From: Orbaceae bacterium ESL0727
GTDB lineage: Bacteria; Pseudomonadota; Gammaproteobacteria; Enterobacterales; Orbaceae
Length of the DNA stretch: 64,000 bases
Direction: 5' to 3'
NCBI GenBank assembly: GCA_029433345.1
Contig: JAQTHY010000001.1
Coordinates: 1,054,001 to 1,118,000 of the forward strand
The position numbers were made by a program, and so were the translations under genes. This document shows positions 38,330 through 47,920 of the stretch, piece by piece (within the stretch, counting starts at the first letter, position 1; each line of letters starts with the position of its first letter). A model generated the notes under the pieces. That model was not told the origin of the DNA. It saw nothing but the letters and a program-made list of their open reading frames with translations, and did no database searches.

Positions 38330-38783
38330 GAGTTTGCTCTCTTAACAATAACTAAAATAAATAGTTAAAATAATAACTTAGAATAAGTGATTACAATAAT
38401 TATTTAAAGGGATCAGCTAAAAATTAACTAAAATAGTAAAATTGAGATTTATTCGCTTAATAAAAATGTAAATTTAATAAAAAGTGCGGATAGTATAAAA
38501 AGCATTCTTTCTATATGTTGATAATCTGTTAAAATTACAAAGCTAAGAATACTACTATACCCGTTGCCATTCAAGGTGGCTTCTGTATTCCTCGGGCTAT
38601 TTCCCGCTGAATATATAGGAAAGTATAGGCAAGTACCTATAGAAGTAGTACCCAATGGAGCACAGAAAGGAGTATCGAAGGCGCGCAGAAGGAAAATTTA
38701 TCAGGTTGATCGTCTGTCGTCTTTCCCCTCCATCTTTAATGATAACCAGTATCTATTTTGATGTTTTTTTAAAGAGAAGATTA
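38330..38783. other. nudF-tolC divergent intergenic region
   Basis: 454 bases with no convincing gene. The first part is very AT-rich. The second part contains a compact element with inverted ends (38550-38650, listed separately). Several short ORFs overlap it on both strands, but none has a recognisable product or good ribosome binding site. The tolC promoter must lie in or after the element. Confidence 0.5.
38550..38650. repeat. Possible MITE/REP-like palindromic element upstream of tolC
   Basis: A 101-base segment bounded by 7-base inverted ends TACTACT (38550-38556) and AGTAGTA (38644-38650). Inside are two hairpins: CGGG (38593-38596) / CCCG (38603-38606), and TATAGG (38624-38629) / CCTATA (38636-38641) with a six-base loop. 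The left end ATACCCGTTGCCATTCAAGGTGG resembles, on its other strand, the TTGAA...CGGGTAT ends of repeats common in enteric genomes. Only one copy is seen in the window. Confidence 0.35.
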
Positions 38784-40130
38784 ATGAAAAAAACCATAAC
38801 CTTTCTAATTGGCCTTGCACTTAGCCAATCGGCGTTTGCTGAAAATCTTGTTCAAGTCTATGATCAAGCCAAAGAAACGAATCCAGAATTGCGTAGTTCC
38901 TATGCTGAAAAAGAAAAGGCTTATTCCGCTATTTCAGGATCGCGTGCCAGTTTATTACCTCAAGTCGGCTTAAGTGCTTCTTATGGGGTAGATCATGGTC
39001 GACGTGATACCAGTGGTGTTAAAAGCAAGAGTGGTAATTTATATAATTTAACACTATCACAGAGTATTTTTGATTATTCTAATTGGAAAGCGTTAGACAT
39101 TACACAAAAACAAGCCAGTATTTCAGATATTGCCTATCAATATCAAGGGCAAACCTTAATCTTAAATACATCGGTTGCTTATTTTAATGTGTTAAAGGCG
39201 CTAGATGCATTAAGTTTTATTGATGCACAGAAAAAAGCAATTTATCGTCAATTAGAACAGACTCGTCAACAACATAATGTTGGCTTGGTGGCGATTACCG
39301 ATGTGCAAAATGCCCAATCAAATTATGATTTAACTGTCGCCCAACAAGTGAGCGCACTGAATGAATTAAATAATTCGATTGAAGATTTGCGTCAAGTGAG
39401 TGGACGTTTCTATTCTAAACTGGCCACAATTAATACAAATACCTTTAAAACCGAAGCACCAACCAATATCAATACGCTACTTAAACAGTCAGAAACCACT
39501 AATTTAAATTTGCTGACTATGCGTTTAAATCGTGATATTGCAAAAGATCAAATTAAATTGGCCGAATCAGGCTATATGCCAACCGTCAGTTTAGATGCAT
39601 CGACTAATTTGAATAAAACCGATAGATATGGAACACGCACAACCAGTATGAATAATTATGGTAAAACTTATTCAGGTGATAATAAGGTTGGTGTGAGTGT
39701 CAATATTCCGCTTTTTTCGGGTGGGGCTACCATGTCGCAAGTTTCACAAGCACAACAAAATTATGTGAGTTTTAGTGAACAACTAGAAAGCACTAATCGT
39801 AGCGTGATTAACCAATTGCGTTCATCTTACAATAATATTTCATCATCGATTAGTTCGATTAAAGCTTATCAACAAGCTGTTGTTTCAGCACAAAGTTCTT
39901 TAGAAGCAACCACATCTGGCTATGAAGTGGGAACACGTACGATTGTAGATGTTTTAAATGCGACAACCCAACTATATAGCTCTAAACGTAATTTATCTGA
40001 TGCGAAATATACCTATTTAACCAGTTTATTGCAGCTTAAATATGCTATAGGGACATTAACAGCAGAGGATTTAGTGACATTGAATAATATGTTAGGTAAT
40101 GAAGTTAGTACTGTAGTGACAATGAATTAA
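38784..40130 (+). CDS. tolC: Outer membrane efflux channel TolC
   Basis: Trimeric outer-membrane channel serving drug efflux pumps and type I secretion. I chose ATG at 38784 because it gives a clean signal peptide (MKKTITFLIGLALSQSAFA, cleavage before ENLVQVYDQAK) and AGAGAAGA precedes it; the frame is open further upstream. Two TolC repeats are visible, each with coiled-coil helices and a beta strand; the second ends with VDVLNATTQLYSSKRNLSDA. Length 448 residues, lacking the longer C-terminal tail of E. coli TolC (493). Divergent from nudF. Confidence 0.94.
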   Translation: MKKTITFLIGLALSQSAFAENLVQVYDQAKETNPELRSSYAEKEKAYSAISGSRASLLPQVGLSASYGVDHGRRDTSGVKSKSGNLYNLTLSQSIFDYSNWKALDITQKQASISDIAYQYQGQTLILNTSVAYFNVLKALDALSFIDAQKKAIYRQLEQTRQQHNVGLVAITDVQNAQSNYDLTVAQQVSALNELNNSIEDLRQVSGRFYSKLATINTNTFKTEAPTNINTLLKQSETTNLNLLTMRLNRDIAKDQIKLAESGYMPTVSLDASTNLNKTDRYGTRTTSMNNYGKTYSGDNKVGVSVNIPLFSGGATMSQVSQAQQNYVSFSEQLESTNRSVINQLRSSYNNISSSISSIKAYQQAVVSAQSSLEATTSGYEVGTRTIVDVLNATTQLYSSKRNLSDAKYTYLTSLLQLKYAIGTLTAEDLVTLNNMLGNEVSTVVTMN

Positions 40131-40160
40131 TGCGTTACTCATCAATATAAATCAAGGGTT

Positions 40161-40182
40161 TTATAGGGCTTTTGCCCTATAA
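40161..40182. terminator. Hairpin between convergent tolC and pgl
   Basis: Stem TTATAGGGC / GCCCTATAA, nine perfect pairs with a TTTT loop, 31 bases after the tolC stop and 35 before the pgl stop on the other strand. T-runs are poor on both sides, so termination may be inefficient. Confidence 0.55.
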
Positions 40183-40216
40183 TATCCACTTAATTCGATG
40201 TAACTCTTCAGCTATT

Positions 40217-40915
40217 CTACTTTTCGGTCCAAAATCCCGTCACATCAACGTTATTTTGTTGTAAAATTGCGCGAATTGGCATATCCGTAATATCTTGTCC
40301 TTGTTCTGCTTTTTTAAGCACAGCTTTTTTACTTGCACCGACTAAATGCAAATAGATATGTTGACTATCTAAAATCGCGGGCAAAGTTAATGTCATGCGG
40401 TCAAAAGGTGCATCTAAAGGTGTCATGCCTATCACTTTTCGTTTGGAATGCATATCCAAGCCTTTGGCAAGATTAGCTGCATGAGGGAAAAGTGATGCCG
40501 TATGCCCATCTTCACCCATACCTAAAATCACTATATCAAATGGCATCGGGATTTTAGTGAGCATTTGATTGGTAATAGCTTCGCCTTCAAAAGGTGTTGC
40601 ACTGTTATTTTTCAATCCGATAAAATTTGCTAAGCGCGCTTTATCTTTTAATAGATAAGTAGTAACTAACTTTTCATTGCTCGCATCATCGGTATTATCG
40701 ACCCAACGATCATCAACCAGCGTAATAAAAACGCGATTCCATGCAAGTTCTTGTTGGCTTAGCAAAGAAAATAAGGGAATAGGTGTCTTCCCGCCCGACA
40801 CTGCCATAGAGGCTTCACCTTTCTGGTCAATTGCTTGTTTTAGCACAGTAACAATATGTTTGACTAAATCTTCGGTCAACAATTGGCTATTTTTATATTC
40901 ATGCAAGGTAAACAT
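40217..40915 (-). CDS. pgl: 6-phosphogluconolactonase (Pgl/DevB type)
   Basis: Second step of the oxidative pentose phosphate pathway, hydrolysing 6-phosphogluconolactone. SGGKTPIPLF and LGMGEDGHTASLFP are the glucosamine-6-phosphate isomerase-like signatures of the DevB type; E. coli uses an unrelated Pgl. Length 232 residues. It lies 34 bases after zwf and is probably cotranscribed with it; the 6-phosphogluconate-using gene (gnd or edd) is not in this window. Confidence 0.94.
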   Translation of the reverse strand: MFTLHEYKNSQLLTEDLVKHIVTVLKQAIDQKGEASMAVSGGKTPIPLFSLLSQQELAWNRVFITLVDDRWVDNTDDASNEKLVTTYLLKDKARLANFIGLKNNSATPFEGEAITNQMLTKIPMPFDIVILGMGEDGHTASLFPHAANLAKGLDMHSKRKVIGMTPLDAPFDRMTLTLPAILDSQHIYLHLVGASKKAVLKKAEQGQDITDMPIRAILQQNNVDVTGFWTEK

Positions 40916-40949
40916 ATACTATTCCTTTTTGGTTTTACTCTGGTTACTT

Positions 40950-42410
40950 TTATTCAAATTCACTCCATGAGCGGCCATCTTTGGTAATTAATGCAACTGA
41001 CGCAACGGGCCCCCATGTGCCGGCTTGATAAGGTTTGGGCGATTCGTTATCGAGCTCCCATGCGTGCATAATTGAATCAACCCATTTCCAAGCAGCTTCG
41101 ACTTCATCACGATGTACAAATAACGCTTGGCGACCACGCATAACCTCAAGTAATAAACGTTCATAAGCATCAGCAATATGTTGATGAAATGTTTTACTAA
41201 AACTCAAATCCAGTTTGGTTGTTTGTAATCGGTGATTATTTTCTAATCCAGGTATTTTATTGAGGATCTCAATATCTACACCTTCATCAGGTTGTAAACG
41301 GATAGTTAATTTATTTTGTGGTAATTCAGAATAAGATTCACTAAAAAGATTCAGTGGTGGTGTTTTAAAATAGACAACAACTTCAGAACATTTACTTGGT
41401 AATCGTTTGCCTGTTCTTAAATAGAATGGGACACCCGCCCAGCGCCAATTATCAATATCGACACGAATAGCGACAAAAGTTTCGGTATCGCTCTTTTGAT
41501 TGGCACCATCTTCTTCTAAATAACCCGGAACGTTGACGTTATTGACAAAGCCAGATGTATATTGTCCTCGAACTGTTTTTTCGCGGATATTGCTTTTATC
41601 AATAGGACGTAATGCATTTAAGACTGCAATTTTTTCGTTACGTAGACTATCATCATCAAGATTCGCGGGTGGGGACATTGCAATCATGGTTAAGATTTGT
41701 AAAAGGTGATTTTGCACCATATCGCGCATTTGTCCCGCCTTATCGAAATAACCCCAACGGCCTTCAATGCCGACCTGTTCAGCAATCGTAATTTGTACAT
41801 GATCAATCGAATTTCGATCCCAAAATGAGGCAAAAAAAGTATTGGCAAAACGGAGTGCTAATAAGTTTAATACTGTCTCTTTACCTAAATAGTGGTCAAT
41901 ACGATATACTTGTGATTCAGTAAAATATTGTGCAACAGAATCATTAATATCTTGTGATGATTTTAGATTAGTACCGAGTGGTTTTTCCATCACAATACGG
42001 TTTTGTCCTTTGTTTAATCCGGCATGGGCTAAGCCACGGCAGATAGTACCAAAAGTACCAGGATGCATCGCAAAATAGAAAATAGCGGGACGAGTTTGAT
42101 CCAATGAATCTTTCAGTCCCATAAAAGCGTGGGTTTCATTGACATCTAATTTATGAAAGTTTAATCGTTGACTCAGGCGTTTCCAAACCGTTTCATCAAT
42201 AGGTTCAGCCATAAAAGTAGTTAATGCTTCTTTGGCAACGTCAGCATAAGCTGCTTGATCCCAGTCAGCACGACCGACACCTAAAATTTTGGTACCTGTT
42301 GGGAGTTTACCGTATTTTTCTAATTGATAGAGTGATGGTAATAATTTACGTCTTGTTAAATCTCCTTTCGCACCAAAAATAACGAGATCACAGGCGGGCA
42401 CATCAGACAT
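40950..42410 (-). CDS. zwf: Glucose-6-phosphate 1-dehydrogenase Zwf
   Basis: NADP-linked entry enzyme of the oxidative pentose phosphate pathway. The N-terminal nucleotide loop FGAKGDLTRRKLLPSLYQLE and the active-site RIDHYLGKETV are intact. The start at 42410 (MSDVPACDLVIF) is set by GGAGAAAAAT directly before the ATG; the open frame upstream is not needed. At 486 residues it is close to E. coli Zwf (491), and similarity runs along its whole length. Followed by pgl in the same direction. Confidence 0.97.
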   Translation of the reverse strand: MSDVPACDLVIFGAKGDLTRRKLLPSLYQLEKYGKLPTGTKILGVGRADWDQAAYADVAKEALTTFMAEPIDETVWKRLSQRLNFHKLDVNETHAFMGLKDSLDQTRPAIFYFAMHPGTFGTICRGLAHAGLNKGQNRIVMEKPLGTNLKSSQDINDSVAQYFTESQVYRIDHYLGKETVLNLLALRFANTFFASFWDRNSIDHVQITIAEQVGIEGRWGYFDKAGQMRDMVQNHLLQILTMIAMSPPANLDDDSLRNEKIAVLNALRPIDKSNIREKTVRGQYTSGFVNNVNVPGYLEEDGANQKSDTETFVAIRVDIDNWRWAGVPFYLRTGKRLPSKCSEVVVYFKTPPLNLFSESYSELPQNKLTIRLQPDEGVDIEILNKIPGLENNHRLQTTKLDLSFSKTFHQHIADAYERLLLEVMRGRQALFVHRDEVEAAWKWVDSIMHAWELDNESPKPYQAGTWGPVASVALITKDGRSWSEFE

Positions 42411-42451
42411 ATTTTTCTCCTTAACAATTCTTCTAGAAGGACTTTCTTGTA

Positions 42452-42484
42452 CAAAAATAAAGGTCACCTATATGGGTGACCTTT
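42452..42484 (-). terminator. Rho-independent terminator after rplY
   Basis: On the - strand AAAGGTCACC pairs with GGTGACCTTT around a six-base loop, followed by ATTTTTGT. It lies about 105 bases past the rplY stop and upstream of zwf. Confidence 0.85.
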
Positions 42485-42588
42485 AGTATAGATGAACCTT
42501 AGTGAAGGTGTAAGCAGTATAAAACGAAATTTGCCTATCTACTCATCAGCCTTGGCTATTTGTCAAATATGTGACTGTTATTAATTGA

Positions 42589-42873
42589 TTAAACTCTTAC
42601 AAAATCCATATGAACTAATTTTGGTTTAAATGGATGGCGTTGTACAGCTTGCAATTTAACATTAACAGTTTTACCAGCGATATCAATTACTAATACATCA
42701 GAATAAAATTCTGGTTTTGTTTGCATATTAAAGACTTGATCGTGATCTAAAATCACAGGAATTGCTGGTTCATTGCCACCATAAATAACAGCGGGGAATT
42801 TACCCGCGTGACGCAGGCGGCGGCTCGCACCCTTACCATGCTCGTTTCGTACTTCAGCGTTTAATGTAAACAT
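42589..42873 (-). CDS. rplY: 50S ribosomal protein L25
   Basis: 5S rRNA-binding protein of the large subunit, single-domain form. The N-terminus [20 protein letters not shown] and the C-terminal [18 protein letters not shown] align without gaps to E. coli L25; both are 94 residues. The ATG at 42873 is preferred over the one further upstream in the same frame because it reproduces the family start. Monocistronic, with a terminator downstream. Confidence 0.96.
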   Translation of the reverse strand: MFTLNAEVRNEHGKGASRRLRHAGKFPAVIYGGNEPAIPVILDHDQVFNMQTKPEFYSDVLVIDIAGKTVNVKLQAVQRHPFKPKLVHMDFVRV

Positions 42874-43005
42874 AATTGCTCCATAAAAGATAAAAACCAA
42901 CCGCAGGCGACCCAGCAATTGGCTATATACTCGTTATAAAATGAATGCCTTAAAAGGCTGGGCGATTATAGCGTAAAGGCGCTTTTAACGCAACTTGACT
43001 TTCAC

Positions 43006-43878
43006 TTATAAAACGTCAATCTTAAAACCATAAGTGGTCTTTTCTGTCGGTGAAAGCCTTAATGGCCGATTAATTCTTCCTGTCTCAACACATAACATAA
43101 TTTTATAACTGTCATTATCGAGATCGGCTATGGTTTTTACTTTGTCGATCCAAGAATTCCATGTCACCACATCATTTGCATTATAATTGGTTATTTTGAT
43201 GATACGTTTTTTGTCATTAATTGTGATGATATCCTCTGCGTCTGCATAAACGCGATCGACTTCACGATCAATCGTTAATTGCCCAGCGACTTTGGGTCGA
43301 TTTTCAGTGGCTGTTTTTTCTAGATAATCATCACTTAGCCCACTGACGATGACATTCTCAATATTATCAACAGCGAAGTAGGTATGTAATGCGGATGTTG
43401 CTTCAAAGTCGCCTAAACAACTTAATGAAATTTGGCAAGTTTTACCAACATGGATCGCTAATGAAAGTGAAAAAGGTTTGCTGAAATAGTGGGATGTTTG
43501 TGCTGTATTTGTCAAAGATAAAGTGAGATCAACACCATTATCATCTTCTTGCACCGATGTTAATTGCCACTCCACGATGCGAGCAAAGCCATGCATAGGA
43601 TCGTTTACTTTACCAAACCATGGCCAACAAACGGGAACACCACCACGGACAGGTGTACCTTTTTTAAAAATGGCTTTGTCACTGAGCCAGATAACCGGTG
43701 TGGCTTGCCTTGTAGGCTGCCAAAAAAGGAGTTGTGCACCTTGGAGCGAAACAGCTGCGTGGCATGTGTTATGTGTGATCACTAAGATAGGCAATTCACC
43801 AAATGTAGATTGGCTCACTGATGCACTAAGTGGTTTGCCTGTTTTTTTAGTCTCTAAAAGGGTCTGTATAATACTCAT
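43006..43878 (-). CDS. yeaD: Glucose-6-phosphate 1-epimerase / D-hexose-6-phosphate mutarotase, YeaD family
   Basis: Aldose-1-epimerase-fold enzyme that speeds interconversion of hexose-6-phosphate anomers. Characteristic blocks are visible: GAQLLFWQP, WLSDKAIFKKGTPVRGGVPVCWPWFG (substrate phosphate arginines), HGFAR and LHTYFAVDNIENV with the catalytic His; the catalytic Glu is in LCVETGRINRP. Length 290 residues (294 in E. coli YeaD). It stands alone; its nearness to zwf fits glucose-6-phosphate metabolism, but a functional link is inference. Confidence 0.9.
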   Translation of the reverse strand: MSIIQTLLETKKTGKPLSASVSQSTFGELPILVITHNTCHAAVSLQGAQLLFWQPTRQATPVIWLSDKAIFKKGTPVRGGVPVCWPWFGKVNDPMHGFARIVEWQLTSVQEDDNGVDLTLSLTNTAQTSHYFSKPFSLSLAIHVGKTCQISLSCLGDFEATSALHTYFAVDNIENVIVSGLSDDYLEKTATENRPKVAGQLTIDREVDRVYADAEDIITINDKKRIIKITNYNANDVVTWNSWIDKVKTIADLDNDSYKIMLCVETGRINRPLRLSPTEKTTYGFKIDVL

Positions 43879-44059
43879 TTTTTCTCCTAAAAATAAAATC
43901 GGTTTAGTACCTATTGGGATGATAACTGCTCACGATAACGCATAAAATAAATCAACAACATTGCATGATAATGTAGATAAATTGTACGCTTTTTGATAAT
44001 TGCGTAAATAAAAATAGCGGGAAATTGCCTAAGGAAAGATAAATAATAATTATTTGGAA

Positions 44060-44098
44060 GTTTCAGAGTTACTATACGTTTGTGTATAATAAATCTGT
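44060..44098 (+). repeat. Interspersed motif, copy 3 (upstream of sotB), with promoter-like core
   Basis: GTTTCAGAGTTACTATACG followed by TTTGTGTATAATAAATCTGT. It contains TGTGTATAAT, an extended -10-like sequence (44081-44090), 106 bases before the sotB ATG. Shares its first 13 bases and the AAATCTGT end with the copy at 9038, and its core with the copy at 24349. Confidence 0.5.
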
Positions 44099-44196
44099 TT
44101 TTATTTCATGATATACAATATTATATGTTATAATACAGTACATTAGTTACGTTATGTCGATCAGATTATCACAAACATTAATTAAGAAAATCAGCC

Positions 44197-45378
44197 ATGA
44201 AAACATCAACCACGCGTTCACGTATTTGGTCATCCATTTTCTGTTTAGCTTTTGCGGCATTCGTCTTTAATACCACAGAATTTGTGCCCGTTGGATTATT
44301 ACCCAATATCGCCGCAAGTTTTTCGATGGATGTGGCTCATACCGGATTATTGTTAACTGTTTACGCCTGGTCAGTCTCATTATTGTCATTGCCACTCACT
44401 ATTATTACCGACAAAATGGATCGCCGTAAGTTACTCGTTTTTTTATTTGGATTATTTATTGGTAGCCATATTTTAGCCGGTTTTGCGTGGAGCTTTTATA
44501 GTTTAATGGCTGCGCGAATTGGTATTGCGTGTGCACATGCTGTTTTTTGGGCGATTACCACTCCTTTAGCGGTACGCTTAGCGCCCAATGGTAAAAAAGC
44601 GCAAGCGATGGGATTTATTGTCGTCGGTACATCAATGGCGACGGTTTTGGGTATTCCTATTGGCACGATGATTGGGCAGGTGGCAGGTTGGCGAGTCACT
44701 TTTTTATGTATTGCAGTTATTGCTTTCGCGGTAATCGTTTTATTGCTCTATCTGTTGCCTGATGTACCGAGTAAAAGTAATCTTCCCTTGCGATTGATTC
44801 CTCAAGTTTTAAAACGTCCATTACTATTAAATGTCTTTTTATTAACAGCAATTATCATTACAGGCCATTTTATAGCCTATACTTATATTACTCCGTTCAT
44901 GCAGAAAATAGGGGGCTATACGCAAGATACTGTGGTTATGTTACTTTTAATGGTCGGTTTTTCGGGGATTATTGGCAGTATTTTGTTTGCACGATTCTCT
45001 ACCGCACATCCCATAGCCATTTATGTGATTCCGATTATTACTTTAATTGTCAGTTTATCTGCACTTTATGTTTGTTCATGGAGCTTATATACCGCTGTTT
45101 TCCAATGCATGCTGTGGGGATTATCGATTACGATTATTAGTATGGTAATGCAAAGTAAAGTGATTGATGCAGCGCCCGATGCCACAGATGTTGCGACAGC
45201 TGCTTATTCAGGTATTTATAATATCGGCATTGGTAGCGGTGCTTTTATAGGGAGCAAAGTTATCCTCTTTTTATCTATTGGCGAAATTGGTTTTGTTGGC
45301 ATGCTTTTCGCCGTGACCGCTTTATTGCTATTCTGCTTTATTTCGCGAAAATATTGGTTAAATACGGTGAATCAGTAA
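44197..45378 (+). CDS. sotB: Sugar efflux transporter SotB (MFS)
   Basis: Twelve-segment major facilitator of the DHA1 type. FNTTEFVPVGLLPNIAASF in the first helix, MDRRKLLVFLFGLFIGSH in the helix 2-3 loop and DATDVATAAYSGIYNIGIGSGA in helix 11 match E. coli SotB closely. SotB exports arabinose and IPTG-like sugars in E. coli; the natural substrate here is unknown. Length 393 residues (396). Its last 41 bases overlap the 3' end of convergent yhcC. Confidence 0.88.
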   Translation: MKTSTTRSRIWSSIFCLAFAAFVFNTTEFVPVGLLPNIAASFSMDVAHTGLLLTVYAWSVSLLSLPLTIITDKMDRRKLLVFLFGLFIGSHILAGFAWSFYSLMAARIGIACAHAVFWAITTPLAVRLAPNGKKAQAMGFIVVGTSMATVLGIPIGTMIGQVAGWRVTFLCIAVIAFAVIVLLLYLLPDVPSKSNLPLRLIPQVLKRPLLLNVFLLTAIIITGHFIAYTYITPFMQKIGGYTQDTVVMLLLMVGFSGIIGSILFARFSTAHPIAIYVIPIITLIVSLSALYVCSWSLYTAVFQCMLWGLSITIISMVMQSKVIDAAPDATDVATAAYSGIYNIGIGSGAFIGSKVILFLSIGEIGFVGMLFAVTALLLFCFISRKYWLNTVNQ

Positions 45379-46294
45379 AACAGTAGCTATCGCCTAAAGC
45401 ACTACCTTGCACACCAAATTGCCTCAGATTATGGTCGATGGCATTCATCGATAGCCAATGATTTTCACACCAATCTGGGGCGAGTAAAGTGGGTTTACGG
45501 GCATTGGCGGAAACGCGGTGATAGAGTATTTCCTTAGGTGTATTGCGAATCATTTCACCCGCAATATCGACATATTCATCAAGCGACAGGACTTTTAAAC
45601 GGCCAGCTCGCCACGCTTTAGCCATAATGCTCCCTTCAACAACATGGAGTGGATGCAGTTTGAGTCCATCAATACCACAATCTAATACTTTATTAAGCGT
45701 GATTAAATTATCTGGCTTGCTCTCTTTCGGTAAGCCAACTATTAAGTGCGCACACACTTTTATTCCCAATTTACGCGCTTTTTGGGCTGTTTGATAATAG
45801 TCCGCATAAGTGTGTCCACGGTTAATTGCATGCAATGTTCTATCATTCGCGGTTTGTAAACCGAGTTCTAACCACACTTCATAGCCTTGTGCCTGGTAAT
45901 CGGCTAATAACGCTAACGCTTCATCGGGTACACAATCTGGGCGAGTACCGACACAAAGCCCGACAATATCGGCACTGGCAAGTGCTTGTTCGTACATGTT
46001 TTTTAAAATTTCAACTTCAGCATAAGTACTGGTATAGGCTTGAAAATAAGCTAAATAGCGTTTGGATTTTTTCATCTGTGCCGCTTGCGAGGTGAGCTGG
46101 TCGCTAATGGATTTAACCTGAATAGATTCGTCAATAATCGATGCAACATTACAAAAAGTACATCCACCACGGCCAAGTGTACCGTCCCGGTTGGGGCAGC
46201 TAAATCCGCCATGTAGCGTTAATTTGTAAATCTTTTCACCATAACGGCGCTGCAAATCAGCACCAAAGGTGTTGACGACTAAATGGAGTTGCAT
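45338..46294 (-). CDS. yhcC: Radical SAM protein YhcC (TIGR01212-type family)
   Basis: Radical S-adenosylmethionine protein of 318 residues. The cluster-binding cysteines are C33, C45 and C48 in CPNRDGTLGRGGCTFC, the unusual wide-spaced form of this family. LGLQTANDRTLHAINRGH and CAHLIVGLPKE are typical Elp3-like radical SAM blocks. Its substrate is not established to my knowledge. Length matches E. coli YhcC (309). Convergent with sotB with a 41-base 3' overlap. Confidence 0.9.
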   Translation of the reverse strand: MQLHLVVNTFGADLQRRYGEKIYKLTLHGGFSCPNRDGTLGRGGCTFCNVASIIDESIQVKSISDQLTSQAAQMKKSKRYLAYFQAYTSTYAEVEILKNMYEQALASADIVGLCVGTRPDCVPDEALALLADYQAQGYEVWLELGLQTANDRTLHAINRGHTYADYYQTAQKARKLGIKVCAHLIVGLPKESKPDNLITLNKVLDCGIDGLKLHPLHVVEGSIMAKAWRAGRLKVLSLDEYVDIAGEMIRNTPKEILYHRVSANARKPTLLAPDWCENHWLSMNAIDHNLRQFGVQGSALGDSYCFTDSPYLTNIFAK

Positions 46295-46663
46295 AATAGA
46301 TTCATGGATAGTTGAAAATTTTGGCCTATTTTATGTGTATCAAACCGCTATCGCAAGCAACATAATAATAGCTGATAGACATTATGGCATGATATAAGGT
46401 GGTGAGAATCAATAATTATTAAATAATAGCTTATAAAAATTGCATTTTTTCTATGTTATTAATGACAATTTGTGAATTTATCTTCATTATTTGATAGCAA
46501 TAAATAGCACAATGATTTATCAGTAAAAAAAGATTGAAATAACCCAGTTATTGAGTAGGATATAAAACTAAAGTTGACTTTGTTGCCACTATTTTAGGCA
46601 ACTTCCTGTCGAAAATATTAGCAGCAATATGACAATTAACGAAATATATGATAAGGAGCCCAA
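46295..46663. other. Intergenic region upstream of glyA
   Basis: 369 bases with no gene visible. It holds the promoters of yhcC (-) and glyA (+). A perfect inverted repeat GTTGCC (46582-46587) / GGCAAC (46597-46602), nine bases apart, sits 62-82 bases before the glyA start and could be an operator or leader hairpin. I do not see a glycine riboswitch or a clear PurR box. ATAAGGAG just before the glyA ATG is a strong ribosome binding site. Confidence 0.5.
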
Positions 46664-47920
46664 ATGTTTAATAAAGAAATGACCATTGCCGAATATGACC
46701 AGGAGCTATGGAATGCGATAAAAGGTGAAGAGCAACGTCAAGAAGATCACTTAGAATTAATTGCGTCTGAAAACTACACCAGTCCACGTGTCATGCAAGC
46801 GCAAGGCTCCCAACTTACGAATAAATATGCGGAAGGTTACCCAGGAAAACGTTATTACGGTGGTTGTGAATATGTTGATATTGTCGAACAATTGGCTATC
46901 GATCGTGCTAAAGCTTTATTTGGTGCAGACTATGCTAACGTCCAACCGCATTCAGGTTCACAAGCCAATTTTGCTGTCTATACGGCGTTGCTAAAACCAG
47001 GTGATACTGTATTAGGCATGAACTTATCTGAAGGCGGCCATTTAACGCATGGTTCACCGGTTAACTTTTCAGGAAAACTTTATCATGTTGTGGCTTACGG
47101 AGTTGATGCAACAGGTCATATTGATTATGACGAATTGGCAAAAATTGCGAAAGAGTCACAACCTAAAATGATTATCGGTGGTTTTTCTGCTTATTCTGGG
47201 ATTGTCGATTGGAAAAAAATGCGTGAAATAGCTGACAGTGTAGGAGCTTATCTATTCGTTGATATGGCGCACGTAGCAGGCTTGGTTGCCGCAGGTGTTT
47301 ACCCTAATCCGGTTCCTTTTGCTCATGTGGTAACAACCACAACACACAAAACCTTAGGTGGTCCACGTGGTGGTCTGATTCTGGCTAAAAATGGCAGTGA
47401 AGAGCTCTATAAAAAATTGAATTCGGCTGTTTTCCCTGGTGCACAAGGTGGCCCTTTGATGCATGTCATTGCAGCTAAAGCGGTGGCACTAAAAGAAGCA
47501 ATGGAACCAGCCTATAGAGCCTATCAACAACAAGTTGTTAAAAATGCTAAAGCGATGGTCGAAGAGATTGTCAAACGAGGATATAAAGTTGTTGCTGGTG
47601 AAACACAAAATCATCTATTTCTGATTGATTTGGTCGATAAAAATATTACCGGTAAAGAAGCCGATGCTGCATTAGGCCGTGCAAACATTACCGTGAATAA
47701 GAATGCTGTGCCGAACGATCCGAAAAGTCCATTTATCACGTCAGGTATTCGCCTTGGTTCACCGGCTATTACTCGCCGTGGATTTAACGAAGCGCAATCA
47801 CGTGAATTGGCTAACTGGATCTGTGATGTGTTAGATAATATTAATGATGAACAAGTTATCCAGAAAATTAAGTCTAAAGTGATAGATATCTGTCGTCGTC
47901 TACCTGTTTACCAACACTAA
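46664..47920 (+). CDS. glyA: Serine hydroxymethyltransferase GlyA
   Basis: PLP enzyme interconverting serine and glycine and charging tetrahydrofolate with one-carbon units. The PLP lysine is in [29 protein letters not shown] and [11 protein letters not shown] are family signatures. Length 418 residues (417 in E. coli). Similarity to the E. coli enzyme is even along the chain. Monocistronic, with a strong ribosome binding site and a hairpin 70 bases downstream. It provides methyl groups for methionine and purine synthesis. Confidence 0.97.
   Translation: MFNKEMTIAEYDQELWNAIKGEEQRQEDHLELIASENYTSPRVMQAQGSQLTNKYAEGYPGKRYYGGCEYVDIVEQLAIDRAKALFGADYANVQPHSGSQANFAVYTALLKPGDTVLGMNLSEGGHLTHGSPVNFSGKLYHVVAYGVDATGHIDYDELAKIAKESQPKMIIGGFSAYSGIVDWKKMREIADSVGAYLFVDMAHVAGLVAAGVYPNPVPFAHVVTTTTHKTLGGPRGGLILAKNGSEELYKKLNSAVFPGAQGGPLMHVIAAKAVALKEAMEPAYRAYQQQVVKNAKAMVEEIVKRGYKVVAGETQNHLFLIDLVDKNITGKEADAALGRANITVNKNAVPNDPKSPFITSGIRLGSPAITRRGFNEAQSRELANWICDVLDNINDEQVIQKIKSKVIDICRRLPVYQH

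Noticed and set aside
38655-38783. N-terminal extension of TolC from an upstream ATG
   Set aside because: It would bury the signal peptide MKKTITFLIGLALSQSAFA 43 residues inside the protein; the ATG at 38784 has its own ribosome binding site.
46582-46602. Riboswitch in the glyA leader
   Set aside because: Only a single short inverted repeat is visible; the conserved core of a glycine aptamer or other known riboswitch could not be found.
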